From Symsagittifera roscoffensis (taxonomy: Eukaryota; Xenacoelomorpha; Acoela; Convolutidae): 64,000 nt of DNA. Both the position numbers and the translations under genes were made by a program. Location: assembly GCF_963678635.1 (NCBI RefSeq), contig NC_087064.1, forward strand, positions 28,002,189 through 28,066,188, read 5' to 3'. Below are positions 45,690-57,835 of the stretch, in pieces. Position 1 is the first letter of the stretch. Every line of letters begins with the position of its first letter. Under the pieces are notes generated by a model. That model did no database searches. It saw only the letters and a program-made list of their open reading frames with translations, and was not told where the DNA came from.

Positions 45690-46040
45690 GAGGCACTTAG
45701 TATAGTGGCAAGGCGTTCACTCTGAAATTGTCAGATCGTGTATTCGATCCCACCCCATGGCAATGATATTGTGTGAGGACGAGCTCTCACTTGACCTCTA
45801 GCTTCAGGTCTACCACAACGTCACCAATTTCGGCTGCAATAGTGGTACCACGTGAAAGCTCTAGACCCAAAAAAAAATCTAGCCTTGAGTTGAAAAAAAA
45901 GAGCATCCCTCAACAAAATGACACAGTCTGGAATGTGGGGAGAAAATACAAATGGACTATACCCCATAGCACTGTTAAGCCCTACTGATAGCCCCTCTGC
46001 TATTTGCAGGAACCGTATTGTATTATTATTTATTTACCAG
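45690..46040 (+). repeat. tRNA-derived SINE-like unit
   Basis: A-box-like TAGTATAGTGG at 45698-45708 and B-box-like GTATTCGATCC at 45740-45750 are spaced as in a tRNA promoter. About 270 bp of unrelated body follow, ending in TATTATTATTTATTTA, a SINE-type short-repeat tail. The tRNA part does not fold well, so it is a derived unit and not a tRNA gene. Confidence 0.5.
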
Positions 46041-46602
46041 CAAGGTAGCGTAGCGTATACATAGAGCACTTTCGCCGGCTTGGAACAGCTGCACAGGCGA
46101 AAGAGCAGCCCTATATCTACATTCCCCACGGGGATTGGGAACTTAGCCGACAGGAGTTTAGACGATCAAAAAATAACGGAAATTAGACAAAAATTTGAGT
46201 GCAAATTGCGTGAAACTTGTTTACAGACTTAAATGATCTTTTTGCTGAGTAAATACTGTTTGTCCAATTTAGACAATATCCTGCGTGAAAATTGCGTGAA
46301 AATTGTTTACAGATTTAGATTAACTTTTGGTTGAGTAAATTCTGGTTGTCCGTAAATTCCGTTTCTTTACGGTCGTCTAATTTGCTTGTCGTCTAATTTT
46401 CTAGCCCCCATTCCGCACATAGCCACCCATATGTTAAATGCCTAAGTAAGCAGGATCATAAATATCACCTAACAGTCCTGGCGAAACTTGAGCACCCAAT
46501 GATTGGCAACGTTAATCAGTTGGCAGACAGTCTTAATTCGTCAAATGGGATCAAACAAATTGAAAAAAAATACTGCTAACAAGCCCAAAAGTAAAACAAG
46601 GT
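46041..46602. other. No gene; two-unit tandem repeat
   Basis: 46198-46264 and 46285-46351 are imperfect direct copies (TTGCGTGAAACTTGTTTACAG versus TTGCGTGAAAATTGTTTACAG and following about 40 bp). No coding frame. Confidence 0.45.
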
Positions 46603-47220
46603 TAGCCGGGTACTGTGCAAGTAGCACAGAATGTTGCAACCATAGTCATAGAAAAAAAATTTTTTTTTTCAAGTTTGTGTTCTATATTTCTGGGATGAAA
46701 GAATCTGAACAAAAAACAAGATCTAAGGTAGATTCGACAGTCACGGTGAAATAGGCAAACTGGACAAAAGGTATGTAGAAAAATGATACAGGAAAAAAAC
46801 TTTGAAAAAAATTTTTTCAATTTTTTTATGCAGATTTTTTTTTGAATTTTTGAAATTTTTGACAGCCTAAAACGGAGTTAAAAAACTCCAAAAACTAATT
46901 TTAATTAAGTGAAACCAAGTTTTCACAGCTTACTTCTGCCTAAATGAGCTATTGTAAGCCTGCACGCTCACCTTTTTAGCTCAAAATACGACCAAAAATC
47001 AAAAATTTCAAACCAGTTTTTCTCAACACTGAAAAAATAGGTTTTTAACTTTTTGCTTTTTTCCGAACCACGACTAAAAGGTCTTCAATATGATATATCG
47101 CTCAGCCCATTTCGATGATTTTTTTGAGTTTATAACTTTGCGTGGAAAACAGTAAGAAAATGAAAAAAAGAAAAAAAACTAAAACACGTCTGAACACAAA
47201 GTCTGAATACAAACAACGAG
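46603..47220 (-). mobile_element. Helentron-like element, family B, second copy
   Basis: AAGGTTAGCCGGGTACTGTG, with hairpin CTGTGCAAGTAGCACAG (46618-46634), then AATGTTGCAACCATAGTC, matches the left end of 33875-34473. The body ends with TTTGCGTGGAAAA and AAAACACGTCTGAACACAAAG, parallel to TTTGCGTGGAAAA and AAAACACACCCGAATCTAAAG there. The outer CGGAACA terminus is not preserved. Confidence 0.55.
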
Positions 47221-47813
47221 AAACTAGAGCAAAGGCATATTCGGTATTCATAATAAAACCAACAACTTGAACACCATTTTTTGTGGAAAAATGGTTAGAA
47301 AACAAAAAATATATATAAAAATAATTTTCATTTTTTTGCAGTTTTTTAGGCGCTAAAAACTGAGAAAGCTACTTAACACGAGTAAAAATAAATTTTCACG
47401 GCTTAAATTAAGCTAACGTTAGCTTTAAAATAAGCTTTTGCAGCCTGCTCGCTCGCTAATATTTCATTTCGACTACAAAAACTTTCACTAAAACACTTCC
47501 AGACTAGTTAATGGGCATTTGGAGCATTCAGGATTTTGCCCTGATGCGAGAATTGTTGTTTTACTTTAATAATATTTTAATAAAATTTTTAATTTATTAT
47601 CATCAGCAAAATGATTTCAAAAACATTTTTTTATCTTCTTGCGAGTTTTTTTTTTTTCAAATAAGCAGAATGTCTTCAAAAACGACCTCCAACGGCCTTT
47701 CGCTCGCGTCTCTCTGCTGTTTCTTTATAAATTATCCCTCAATAGAGAGTATTTCTAATGAAAAAAGTAACCCTAATTTTCCTGGGTCGTTACAAACAAC
47801 ATGCACGTGGTAT
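47221..47813. other. No gene; family A end fragment
   Basis: 47525-47560 (CATTCAGGATTTTGCCCTGATGCGAGAATTGTTG) contains the family A hairpin end in plus orientation; in segments: CATTCAGGATTTTGCCCTGA then TGCGAGAATTGTTG. No body follows upstream that I can align. Confidence 0.45.
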
Positions 47814-48020
47814 CAGGGGCGGATATAGGAGGGGAGAGGAGGGGAGGGGGACCTCCATACTAATCAATGGGTCCCCCTTTTGTTAGTACTTCATGACATC
47901 CATTTTCGGTAGATCAAACCAACAATTTTCCTACAATCGCCGTTGTCGCCGATGTATACTAACTTTGAAGGGGGCGGGGCGCCCCTCTTTCCCTTCGAGA
48001 AAGTCATAACTCCACCCCTG
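47814..48020 (+). mobile_element. CAGGGGCGGA-type MITE, short form
   Basis: Begins CAGGGGCGGATATAGG and ends ATAACTCCACCCCTG. At 207 bp it is an internally deleted member of the family at 31239-31590. Flanks CGTGGTAT and CGTCTTAA agree at 5 of 8 bases, weak support for a target duplication. Confidence 0.55.
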
Positions 48021-48039
48021 CGTCTTAATTAGTTTCCTG

Positions 48040-48790
48040 CAGTCAGGCAGTCTGAATACGAAAGCATGACCATACAATGGGCAACTGAACCTTCATTTTG
48101 CCATAAAAGGGATAAATAAAAATAATAAAATTGCCATAAAAACTTATGAGAGATCTAACCAAAAAAACGGATCATCATCTGATGTTTTGGAATGATCTTG
48201 TTTTTTAAGCTCTATTGTGTCATTGATCATGTCATTGGAGAAAAAATAACATGAACAAAAATCTCGCCCATCATTGATAAAGCCCATGTTTCAGACGAAT
48301 TGTTTTTCTATTTCTTTTGTCAGGTGAAAATCATGATGTCATGTTTTTGCGACACTTTTTAGTGTGTATAAGCGCGAGGCCCATTAGGCTTAGATAATTT
48401 TGAATTTTTCAGGCAGAAACACATTACTTACGTCTGGGTCTGGGTCGTCTTCCCTGCGGCGGATAAAATTTATGCGTTACACTCCATTTTCATCTGATAA
48501 CTGTGGTGCAAAATCTAAACAATTTGTAATTTGTTCTAGTGCTGACTGTATAAAATAAAGTTTTTCAATTGATTCTTACAAGAAAACAGACTGATCCTCT
48601 CTGTTTATACATGAAGAGAAGGATTGATTTGATCACATTTCTTCGCTTTTAGAAACAAATTATTCTGTTAATTTTAATCATACGCAGCAAAACACATATA
48701 ATCAGCAGATTTATCAATTTTTTTTCGCACGGCTTCCAAAAAATCATATTCTTCTTAGCCATTGGTACCAGACTTTTTCCCGTATATAAA
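48040..48790. repeat. Dispersed repeat R, copy 2 (uninterrupted)
   Basis: Counterpart of 16120-17285. At the place of the Helentron-like insertion this copy reads ATGAACAAAAATCTCGCCC, so it acts as an empty site. No coding frame. Confidence 0.65.
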
Positions 48791-48859
48791 TTAGTTCACA
48801 GAATGGTCAAAATTAGAAACGCTAAAATTAAGTTCAGTTCACAAGGAATTCAAACTCCT

Positions 48860-48940
48860 TTGCGTCTCCGGCTCACTTGGTCTGGAGGTAACAAATTCGC
48901 CTGGGATGGCAAAAATCCTGGGTTCGAACCTTACAGAACT
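48860..48940 (+). repeat. tRNA-like promoter segment
   Basis: GCGTCTCCGGCTCACTTGG, then TCTGGAGGTAAC and, about 40 bp on, CTGGGTTCGAACC, a good B box. A related segment (GCGTCTCCAGCTTACGTGG) recurs at 56573 and 59490. Stems do not pair well, so a SINE head or tRNA pseudogene is more likely than a tRNA. Confidence 0.4.
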
Positions 48941-49059
48941 TTTTTCAAACAGGAAATAGACGGCTTCAAAAAAATGGTCGGTCTATTATTGTCTTTATTG
49001 TCTGTTTGTTTTGTCGACATAGTTGTCAGTTTTTCTAAAAAAAAAGAGTTTTGTTAGCA

Positions 49060-49830
49060 ATAAATTTGACATTAAATTATTGAACTTTTTATTCTTTCGT
49101 ATTTTGTGACTTTTTTGTTGTTTTTTCGCTTAGAAAATTCATTCTGCCCAAATAATTTCCGCCCATTTTTTATTCACTTAGTGACCACTTTAAGGGAAAC
49201 ATGACTAATTTTCGAGTCATTTTAACAGAAACATGAATTTTATGCTCAACTTTGGATTGCCAAAATGCTAAAAAAAATCATAAGAGAATTGTTCAATTTT
49301 TCATGACAAGAATTCTTTTTTCGGTTTTTTAATTTTTTTTTGGCTTGAGATACGTTGCAGCCTATAGTATTTTTTTGTTCTTAATTTTACTTATTGGCCT
49401 CTTATGGCGTCTTTTGACAAGCAAAAAAATTTGATGTGCCGGTATGCAAGTTGAATTCTTTTTGTTCTTAAACTTTTTCGGGTTTTCGATTTTTTTTGGG
49501 ACTCAATAGGTTTGGATTTTTATTATATTGGCTTACTGGTCTCATATTGTTTCATTTGACGAGCGAACAAAGTGTTTTGAGAAATTGCATGATTTAAGGG
49601 CGAGGAAAACTTTTTGTCTTTTAATAAGTTATAAATCTTGTTGACTTTTATTGGGTTAAAGGTTTTCTGAAAAGATATTTTCGGCTTTGTTAGCGCTGGG
49701 TACATTATCTTTCGACTCTAATTTCCCCTTCTATTGTCTTGGCATAGTTTTGTTTCAAAACTAATATAAGTCATTTTGATCATTTTTTGACATTTTTATT
49801 ATTTTTTCATTTTTTTTGTACCGCTAGTGG
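49060..49830. other. No gene; T-rich
   Basis: Long T runs and one minus chance frame (49523-49705). No repeat shared with the rest of the window was seen. Confidence 0.3.
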
Positions 49831-49834
49831 TACA

Positions 49835-49960
49835 AGGCTCAGCTTCGCCCGTGAAAAAAAAACAGCACAGAATGTTCCGACCATAGTCTTAAAAAAAGAA
49901 TTTAAATTTAGTGTGATTTTTGTGTGTTAAAAAAGCCGAAAGAAAAAATAGAAATTAGAC
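49835..49960 (-). mobile_element. Helentron-like element, family B, end fragment
   Basis: ACAAGGCTCAGCTTCGCCCGTG followed by AGCACAGAATGTTCCGACC and ATAGTCTTA; the last two pieces match the family B end at 33890-33930 and 46620-46660. The first part differs, so the hairpin arm has been replaced. The remaining extent to the right is unclear. Confidence 0.5.
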
Positions 49961-50587
49961 AAATCCGACAGTCATAAGCCAATAAGCCAATAAAAAAAAC
50001 AGTTTTTGTTGCAAAATGGCGAAAAAAAAACAAAAAAAAATTGATAATTTTTCAAAACTACTCCTGATTTTTTTTGAAGTTTTGAAGTTTTTGATTACTA
50101 TTATTGATTACAATCCCTTTTGTTTGTCCATTTTGTCTTCGAAGTTGCATGTAAATTGCTTATATTTTATGCTTTTTGTAGAGTTTTTTTCTTATGAAAA
50201 ATGAGAAAAATGTTTTTAACGTTTTCCAATCAAATCAAATTAATAAGTTTTTTTCTTTTCTTCCCCTTTAGAGTTGTTTTTGATGCATATTTAAAGCTTT
50301 TCAAACCACCAAAACATCAGCAAATTGATTTAGTTTCATGATTGACTCGGAAGATTTCTTTTTCATCTACCGCCGGAACCTTTCCACTAATATGAAAGGA
50401 TCGTTATGAAACTTTTGTTTCGCGGTAAAACTGTGTGTTCAGATGAACCAAAGTGTTCAAGAGATCTCTTTTTTAGAGATTTTCTTTTTGACACGAAATT
50501 AATAACGAAATTAATAACGAAATTTATGGACACGAAATTAATAAGATATAATTCGAATATTGCTTTAAATTGACAAAATTTTGGCAA

Positions 50588-50795
50588 AATAAGAGATTAT
50601 AATCGATTATAAGTGATTTTAAGGGTTTTTTGTAAGAACTAGAATCAATTATAACCGGTTATAAGAGATTATAATCTCTTGGAAAATATCACGATTATAA
50701 TCAATTATAAATCCTTTAAACACCTAATTGTGCTAATTAGAATCAATTTTAATTGTCAAAAAATCATCACAATAATCCGTTATAATCGATTACTT
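50588..50795. repeat. Degenerate ATAATCGATT repeat cluster 3
   Basis: ATTATAATCGATTATAA and variants (GATTATAATCTCTTGG, ATTATAATCAATTATAA) for about 200 bp, the same unit as at 29258 and 31605 but more worn. Confidence 0.6.
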
Positions 50796-51879
50796 ACGCC
50801 TAAACTAGGATGCGGGAGAGAAATTCCAGCGTTTTATTTAAGATGAAAAAAAGAGTAGGAAACATAGAAGTAATAGTTCGAAAAGCAACCCATTCGATTA
50901 GACATCGCCAACCTTAATTTTTCGAAAAGGAATGAGCAATTAGTTGCCAATGCACAAACTTTGACAAAAAAATGAAATCAAGGTTGCAGTCATTCAAAAC
51001 ATGTTTTTCAAAAGCACTAAAACCTTAAGTGAAAAACGGAGAAGACTGTTTTGGATGCAAATCATTGTCGATTGACTAGTGCAACTTCAAGTCACCAAAA
51101 CAAATGACATATGAAAGATGCGGCACTAACGGGAAAAAATCGGATGCAATGTCGGTCGTTCACGGAAAAAGTCAAAGGAGAGGTGTCAGGTTAATTACCA
51201 AACGAATAACGCACTAAATTTCTTGAATTAAAAAAAGAAAAAGAAAAGATAGACCTCGTACAAACCGCCGCGGCAACTTAAGCGGCCGATAGCTGACACT
51301 GAAAGTTGGGTAAAAATATTCTATTACGAAAACATTTTATTGAAAACGAATATCTTTTTTCGCTTAAATAGTGTTAACTAAAAACTGTCCGTCGAGTTAT
51401 AAGAACTGCTCAATATTTTACCACACTATAGCAACTATGCTAAGGTTGTGTCAGCTGTATGAGTGTTTTTCATTTCGCTCAAGCTTACGATTTTGGAACT
51501 TTAATTTCCAAGACCTATTAGAAAAGAGAAGGCAGTTATCATGTATTTAGGTATTTACAGTGGTATAAGTTTAATTGCGAAAATTTTTTATGGTTTTCGT
51601 TTGGACCTAATTGTCACTTTTCCTCAATCTTTGATCAATTTGTACATATTGCTTAAAACTTTTAAATCCTTGCGCCACTATGCAAGAACTCGCAGTCGAA
51701 CCTATCAGGCTTGCAGTATTATAACGTGAAAGGTCTTAGAGAATGACCTAGAGATTAAAGTTTTTAAATTTTGATTTGGCGCTGAACATTTCTGAGATCA
51801 AGTGGAAAGAGAAGGTCCTGTGGCAGGTTTTGAAAAAAGTTGCAAACATAAGAAATAACTTAAAAACTGTTTGAAACAA
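50796..51879. other. No recognisable gene
   Basis: Mixed composition, short frames only. A 62-codon plus frame at 51541-51729 is hydrophobic at its start but has no recognised family. Confidence 0.3.
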
Positions 51880-53940
51880 TCAGTTGGGAATAAAGGGGGA
51901 TGAAAACAAAGCTGGGGAAGTTTCGAAGCCGAGGAACCGCAGCTGGATCTAATGTATGCCATAAGCAGCAACATCGCAAGAACGACTCTGCAGTGGACTA
52001 GGCCAAGCGCGCAGTTGACCTCTGTTTTGCTAGATTCCTGGTAGAGCAAGTCTTGCATTGAAGTAGTGCCTGAAAACCGTCCTACAAGGGGCAATAGATT
52101 GGGAAAATATCTCATGGAGAGCCCTGCTAGAGCCCTATCAAGAAATATTGTCAAAACACACGCAAAAGAAGCAAATGACTTCGATGGTTAGAAAAGACTT
52201 AAAGACGAGAGAAGATACTCCAATAAAAAAATGAAAAAGAATCGTGAACTGCTGGAAATTGCGTGAAAGTATAAATTATATGCGGCTGAGGAAGCGCATT
52301 AAATTCCAGTATGTATCAGGCACACAAATAATAATTTATTATCTATTCGCCGACGAGGATGCTAGCTACTGCTAGTGATGCTGAATTTGACCTGCAACGG
52401 GCAGTGATCTTTCACTCTCTGGGTGAAAAGAGTACACAAACGAAGGAAATTGGACCAGGTCATTTGGGTGCAGTTCTGGAGGAACGATTGGTCGAGCCTC
52501 CATACCCAGACTAAAAGGATACGAATGCGGTTCGTGGGACGGTTCATTACGGACCAGCCTGGTTCAGGCGCATCAACTTGTGAGAACCCTGGGCACGGAA
52601 GGACTTCTCGGAGAACTACAAACCAAACAGAAGTTTGGAGGCTGGCGAGAGGTTTTTGAATTGAGTTGTAAATGAGATACAGTGAAGGAAACTATGGGAC
52701 AGCTGGCTTCAACTATCTAGTGGAAACTAGTTTCGACCCGTAAGGGAACAGCAAATGTCCAATACACATGGTGGTGCTAGATGAAGGACACAGCAAGCCA
52801 TGATCGATCAATTTTTCTCAGTTCCGAAATTGGCTAGAGATTGGCCATGATGTCGGAACGGTCTTGCAAATTGGTGACTAAGACTCATGGAAAGATCTAG
52901 GCACCAAGTGGATGACATACTGGGAGAAAAAATCATAGAGCTGAGTTATGGGGTTGTGAGCAGTTTTCAGAGACACAAAGCGGAGGGATCATTTCCAACT
53001 GATTTCTATACAGTGGACGAGCAAGAAGCGACATACCAAGTAATGATAGAAGTCACAGTTTTTTTGGAGAAACCTCAGCCTGCAGGAATGGGACGAGCAT
53101 TATGTTAAAACGAAAATAGTTTGTTCGTATCTACTTGGCGCAAATGCGGTGGTACCCGAAGCAAATGTGGTGGTACCAATGATGGTAGTGGAGTGGCTCC
53201 AGACTTACGCAGACACGACTGAACGAGACGAAAATCAAGATTATTACGATCCTGAGGCGGTTGAAGCTGTTTGAACTACAGAAGTAAACTGGATATGTTC
53301 AAAACTACCTACAAACTCATGAATTTACCTCAAGATAATGAAGGAGCAGGGATATCAGTTCCTTGATTTTTAGATGTGTTGACGACGTGAGTTTTTGAGT
53401 TGTAAACCGTTAGTTGACCGGGAATGCCCAGACCTAATGACCGTTACAGCCAGATAAGGAGCGCAGTTCTTACAAGAGAGTCCTGTTGATTTAAAGAAAT
53501 GCAGTTACGACAGAAGTTTAGCAGGTTGCTGAAGTGCTTCATATAATCGAAGTTAAAAAAAACAGATGCTAAAATCTGAGCTGGCGCGAAACGTAGGACT
53601 GTGCCTACAAAAGAATTTCTGCCAGAACCGAGAGCTGAAAGCAGGACTGGACTCTTTGCCTGGCAGTAGACAGAGAATCGCCGAGCAGGAAAATTGGGGC
53701 ACGACCGGTAACTCTGTGCAAGCGTCGAACGGCGAGCTTGAAACAGTCAATGGGTAGATGAGAGCAACAAGACAGCAGACAGTGAAGCCATGGATCAGCG
53801 AAGACGAGAGGAAGAGTATAAGAGAAGAGGTTGAAATTGAACATTTATCGCAAATGACTTTGGAATTATTCAGTTTTATCAAACTGACAATTGATTTGAC
53901 AAAACTAAAAATTAAATGCTTTATTTACTGTTGCTTGTGA
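51880..53940 (+). pseudogene. Degraded coding-like patch, family unknown
   Basis: Base composition is clearly less AT-rich than its surroundings and plus-strand frames read protein-like in short pieces broken by stops and shifts. Pieces: 52359-52514 (51 codons), about 52520-52660, about 52690-52940 with an in-frame VVLDEGH and, 30 residues on, LQIGD; 52887-53108 (73 codons); about 53051-53275 (74 codons); 53566-53757 and 53758-53940. The DEGH and GD motifs recall helicase motifs II and III but the pieces do not prove this. No introns evident. It may be an old retrocopy or a dead transposon gene. I cannot name it. Confidence 0.35.
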
Positions 53941-54918
53941 AATTTATGTAGAAAAATCAGATGTTGTTTTTAATTTTTTTGCCCAATTACCAGAGACAAA
54001 AAATAGTTTTTATTTACTGATTTCAGCCGCCTATCTGATTTTTTTTTCTGTATACGATCAATCATTGCTCTGTGGGATTTTGGTGAACTCTGGGTACTCC
54101 CAACCACAAACTCTTTTAGTTTTGATTTTCACGGCAATGAGATATTGCATTTTTTACACTTTTTTTTGAGCAGTTGCAAACTTATTTCATTGGTTCCGGG
54201 CAGAGACCTCATTCCAACCTTTTTGAGCACAAAATTTTTTTTGAACCGAAAGAATTGTGATAAAGAAGTTTTTGGGATGTTTTTTGGAAGACAGCGAAAA
54301 TCTTTCGTGAAGCCATTTGTGACACGCGATGAAGAGAGGAACAAAATTTGATCTTTGCATTGATTTGTAAATCCTCTGGAATGGCAATGGATTCTTATTT
54401 AGGACCATTCGTATCATTATGAGAATCATGCGCTTCACGATAAAACTCAAAAAAAAGGTCCTGTGGCAAGTTCGAAAAAAATCTGAACCCCTTGAACAAT
54501 TTGAGATTATAATATCAATATCTCTCAGAAAAAGCTGGAACAGATGTCCGATGCCTTAGGTTTTTTCAAAAACTGTTTACGGCCCTTTTTACAACTGAAA
54601 AGTTCTGAGCGTTTTTATTTAACCCTATATTATTAGTTCGTTTCACTGTATGATTATTTGAGAGCAAGGAAAGGGTCAATAACCCTCCTACAGTTTTAAT
54701 AAGTGACTAGCTCTAAGAAAAATTCTAAAAATAGATTTAGGCTTCACGTTTAGTCATAAACAAGTTGTCTGGTGATTCGAGGCCGATCTATGTGCTTAAT
54801 GTTTATAAGTAACCGTGAGATAAGTAAGATTCGTTCGTCTGATAGCCTATAAGTCGTAACACGGTAAATGACCCCTCGCAGACCAAAACTGTATGGCTAC
54901 TTTGAGACTGTACAACAC
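53941..54918. other. No recognisable gene
   Basis: Overlapping plus and minus frames at 54129-54450 are chance-like. GGTCCTGTGGCAAGTTCGAA near 54458 recalls GGTCCTGTGGCAGGTTTTGA near 51813, a possible short dispersed repeat. Confidence 0.3.
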
Positions 54919-57835
54919 GTGCATTAAAATATTTGACTTCAATCAGTCGTCAAAAGAGATTTTTTAAAACTTTATGAGGTTGTCTATATTCTGTGAGAAA
55001 GTTCCACCGGTGATGGTGAAACTGAGCAAAAAATTCTAAAAATAATATTTTTTCTTTCTATAAAGTCATGTTAGCTCCCTGCTTTTAATTCAGTCGCACA
55101 TCATGATTTCTGGCTCCCAATACCTAATATGCTGCGCTTTTTATGATGTTAGTGACGATTCTAAACTGCTTACACGATAATTTTTTATTCGTTAGAACGT
55201 TAGAAACGCTGCCTATTAGGAAGGAAAAGCCATGAATCGTCACGTGCGACGGGTAATGAAGCAAGGCGATGACATCAAGGCTATGTTCCTTAATTTGTTA
55301 GTTTTGGCTGAATTAAGGTTTATCATAAAATTACCATTTTCGGACGCTGATTTTCATCCAATCAAATTTTGATAAAAATAACCAGGAAAAAAAATTTCAA
55401 TATATTTTCAAATTGGGTCGTGGATCAGGTGTTACAAAAAAATTGGTTACTTAATTCTTTGTTTTATGTGAATATTGTGTTGAATTTAAAAGTATGAAGC
55501 TCCTCTAAGAACTTTTCTTTAAGTGATTACTTTTCTTTAAGTCACGTTTTCTTCGTAACCGATCTATCTTTAGATTTTTTTCAGCTAATCGAGTCCTCAA
55601 CCAGACAAATATTGCATTCAAATTCCGTATAAACCGTATAATCCGTAACACCTTTGTTGACCCCTAAACAGACCAAATTGTTTCTGCTTAATCCAGAAAA
55701 ACGGTGTAAAACACGTAGATTAAGATGAGAAAGAAGAGAAAAAAGAATTCATATATGTAAACGTTACAAAAAAAATGATGTTTTCATGTCTTTAGCAGGG
55801 GTGGCAGCAAAAGCAAATAATAGTTTTTCTACACAATTTTCTAACATAACTTGAGCAAAAATAAATTCAAAAAAAAACAATTTCAGGTTTCTTTCGAAGC
55901 ATAGGTGATCGTCAAGAAAACTCATATTTTATTTGTTTGCCGTATAATTAGCCATAACGACTCATTTTGGATTGAAACATCAAACAACATAAAACTCAAT
56001 TTTTACAATGCTGCTCTTAAGTCACTCAAAATTGTGAAATAAATAATCAGTAAAAGTATGACTCTCTTTAAAATTTAAAAAACGAACGCGTGTCAGATTA
56101 TAGTTAAATAGTTGATTACTGTATTCTTTCTTTCACGTGAATAATGTCATTGACAATTTTTATGATGTCAGATAATTTTATAAAAATAGTTTATAACCTT
56201 AAAAATCTGGAAATCTAGAGTGTAGGAAAACGTTTGCTTAATTTACCAACCAATCATCAGTCAGACAAATGTTTAGCATTTTATTCACTAATGTTTTTAA
56301 TGTCCATTTTCGACAACATCGAAGTGAGAATAGATAAAACGTAGAAAAAAGTTAAGAGTGAGTGACATGACGTTATTGGTCTTTTTGGGAGTCTCAACTT
56401 TTTTGAAACTAAAATCTTTAAAGTTTGTTTTGATTCGTTTTTTTTTGCTTGAGAAAACTTAGGGACAACGCCATCGAACACTAGATATTTTACCGTAAGT
56501 TTTTTTTCTCACAGACTGGTCAAAACAAAAATGATAAATTTAGGTTCATTCTTTAAAACAGTTAATTTCTGTTGCGTCTCCAGCTTACGTGGTCTGGAGG
56601 TAAGGAACAAGTCTGGGAAGAAAAAGATCTTGGGTCCAAATGGTTTCAAATTTTTTGATTTGGATCAGAGCTTCCCTCTATGAAACTATCATTTTTTTGT
56701 GTTTCAATGACACATCAATCTAATCCAATGAAATACCAGTTTTCCTAATGTGCATCAAGTTTTTTTTTACATCGCCCGAAAAAATAAGAAATGTCCGTGT
56801 TTAGTAAATCTTTCAATCTGATTATTAACCAATTCTCGCAGAGAATATTTCACGTCGCATGAACAATTTTTAAAAAAGAAAGAATCTACAACGAAGTAAA
56901 ACTTAGTGCTCATGAGGAAAACTGGCGTTTTCGCACCCGGATTACCTTGGTAAGTCATTTATGCCGAAAATTGATAGTTTCCTAGGGGGTAGCTGCGATC
57001 AATTGCTCTTGGTCTATATAAAAATCTTACATTTTTTTGGAGGAAATAAAGGGACATTGAAAACAGGGTTTTGGGGAGTAAAAACCTTGTTTTGATCTTA
57101 ATTTGTTCGCAAGTTGGTGTAACCAAGACTTCAATAAATTTTGATCGGCTGATAGCCCAAAAATCGTATCACGTTCGTTGACCCGTATGCAGAACACGTC
57201 TGTTTGCTATGAATGATATCACTCAAAAAACGTGCTTCGTTTACATTAACTCTAATTGGATGCAGTTTTGTTGCAATTTGCCTCTAATTAAAGTCAAATT
57301 TAACAAAACGCATTTTTGACTGATATCAGCGTTTGCCTCCCACAATTGAAAAACCGATAAAAACATCGGGTGAAACTTCATGTGAAACAAAAGCTGCGGC
57401 GAAGGCATATGAAAAAAAGTAACCTAACCTCAAGAGACAAGGCCGTTGAAACGAGGAAATAACTAAAAGATAATGGGTTGCTGGGAGTGAGTTTTGATGA
57501 TTGGTTTGGTTTTTGTATAAAACAATTTAAAAAACGTATGAAAAACAACTGGCAATCTGCTCAATTATTTTTAAAAAATGCAACCACTGATGAGGTAATG
57601 CTGCAAATTGAAAAAAAAAAATTAAAAAAAGTTTACTTGTCATGATCAAATGAAACGATATAATAGCTAAAAAGAGCCTCATTTCTGGGCACCTTGAATG
57701 AGATTCTTAACAAAACGCTTGTAAAGTTTGTGACAACATTGATTGAACCACTATCGAAACCAACACTAAATAAAACAGTGAAGTAATTGAAAACTCCACT
57801 CTAGATTAAAATATTTGACTTCAATATTTGACCAC
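54919..57835 (+). repeat. 2.9-kb tandem duplication, copy 1
   Basis: From CACGTGCATTAAAATATTTG to CTCCACTCTAGAT, repeated 2917 bp downstream with only a few single-base differences noticed (for example at 55817 and 55869). Contains the tRNA-like segment at 56573-56655 and the upstream part of a reverse transcriptase remnant near its right end. The minus frames at 56281-56481 and 56767-56958 occur in both copies but have no family resemblance. Confidence 0.95.
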
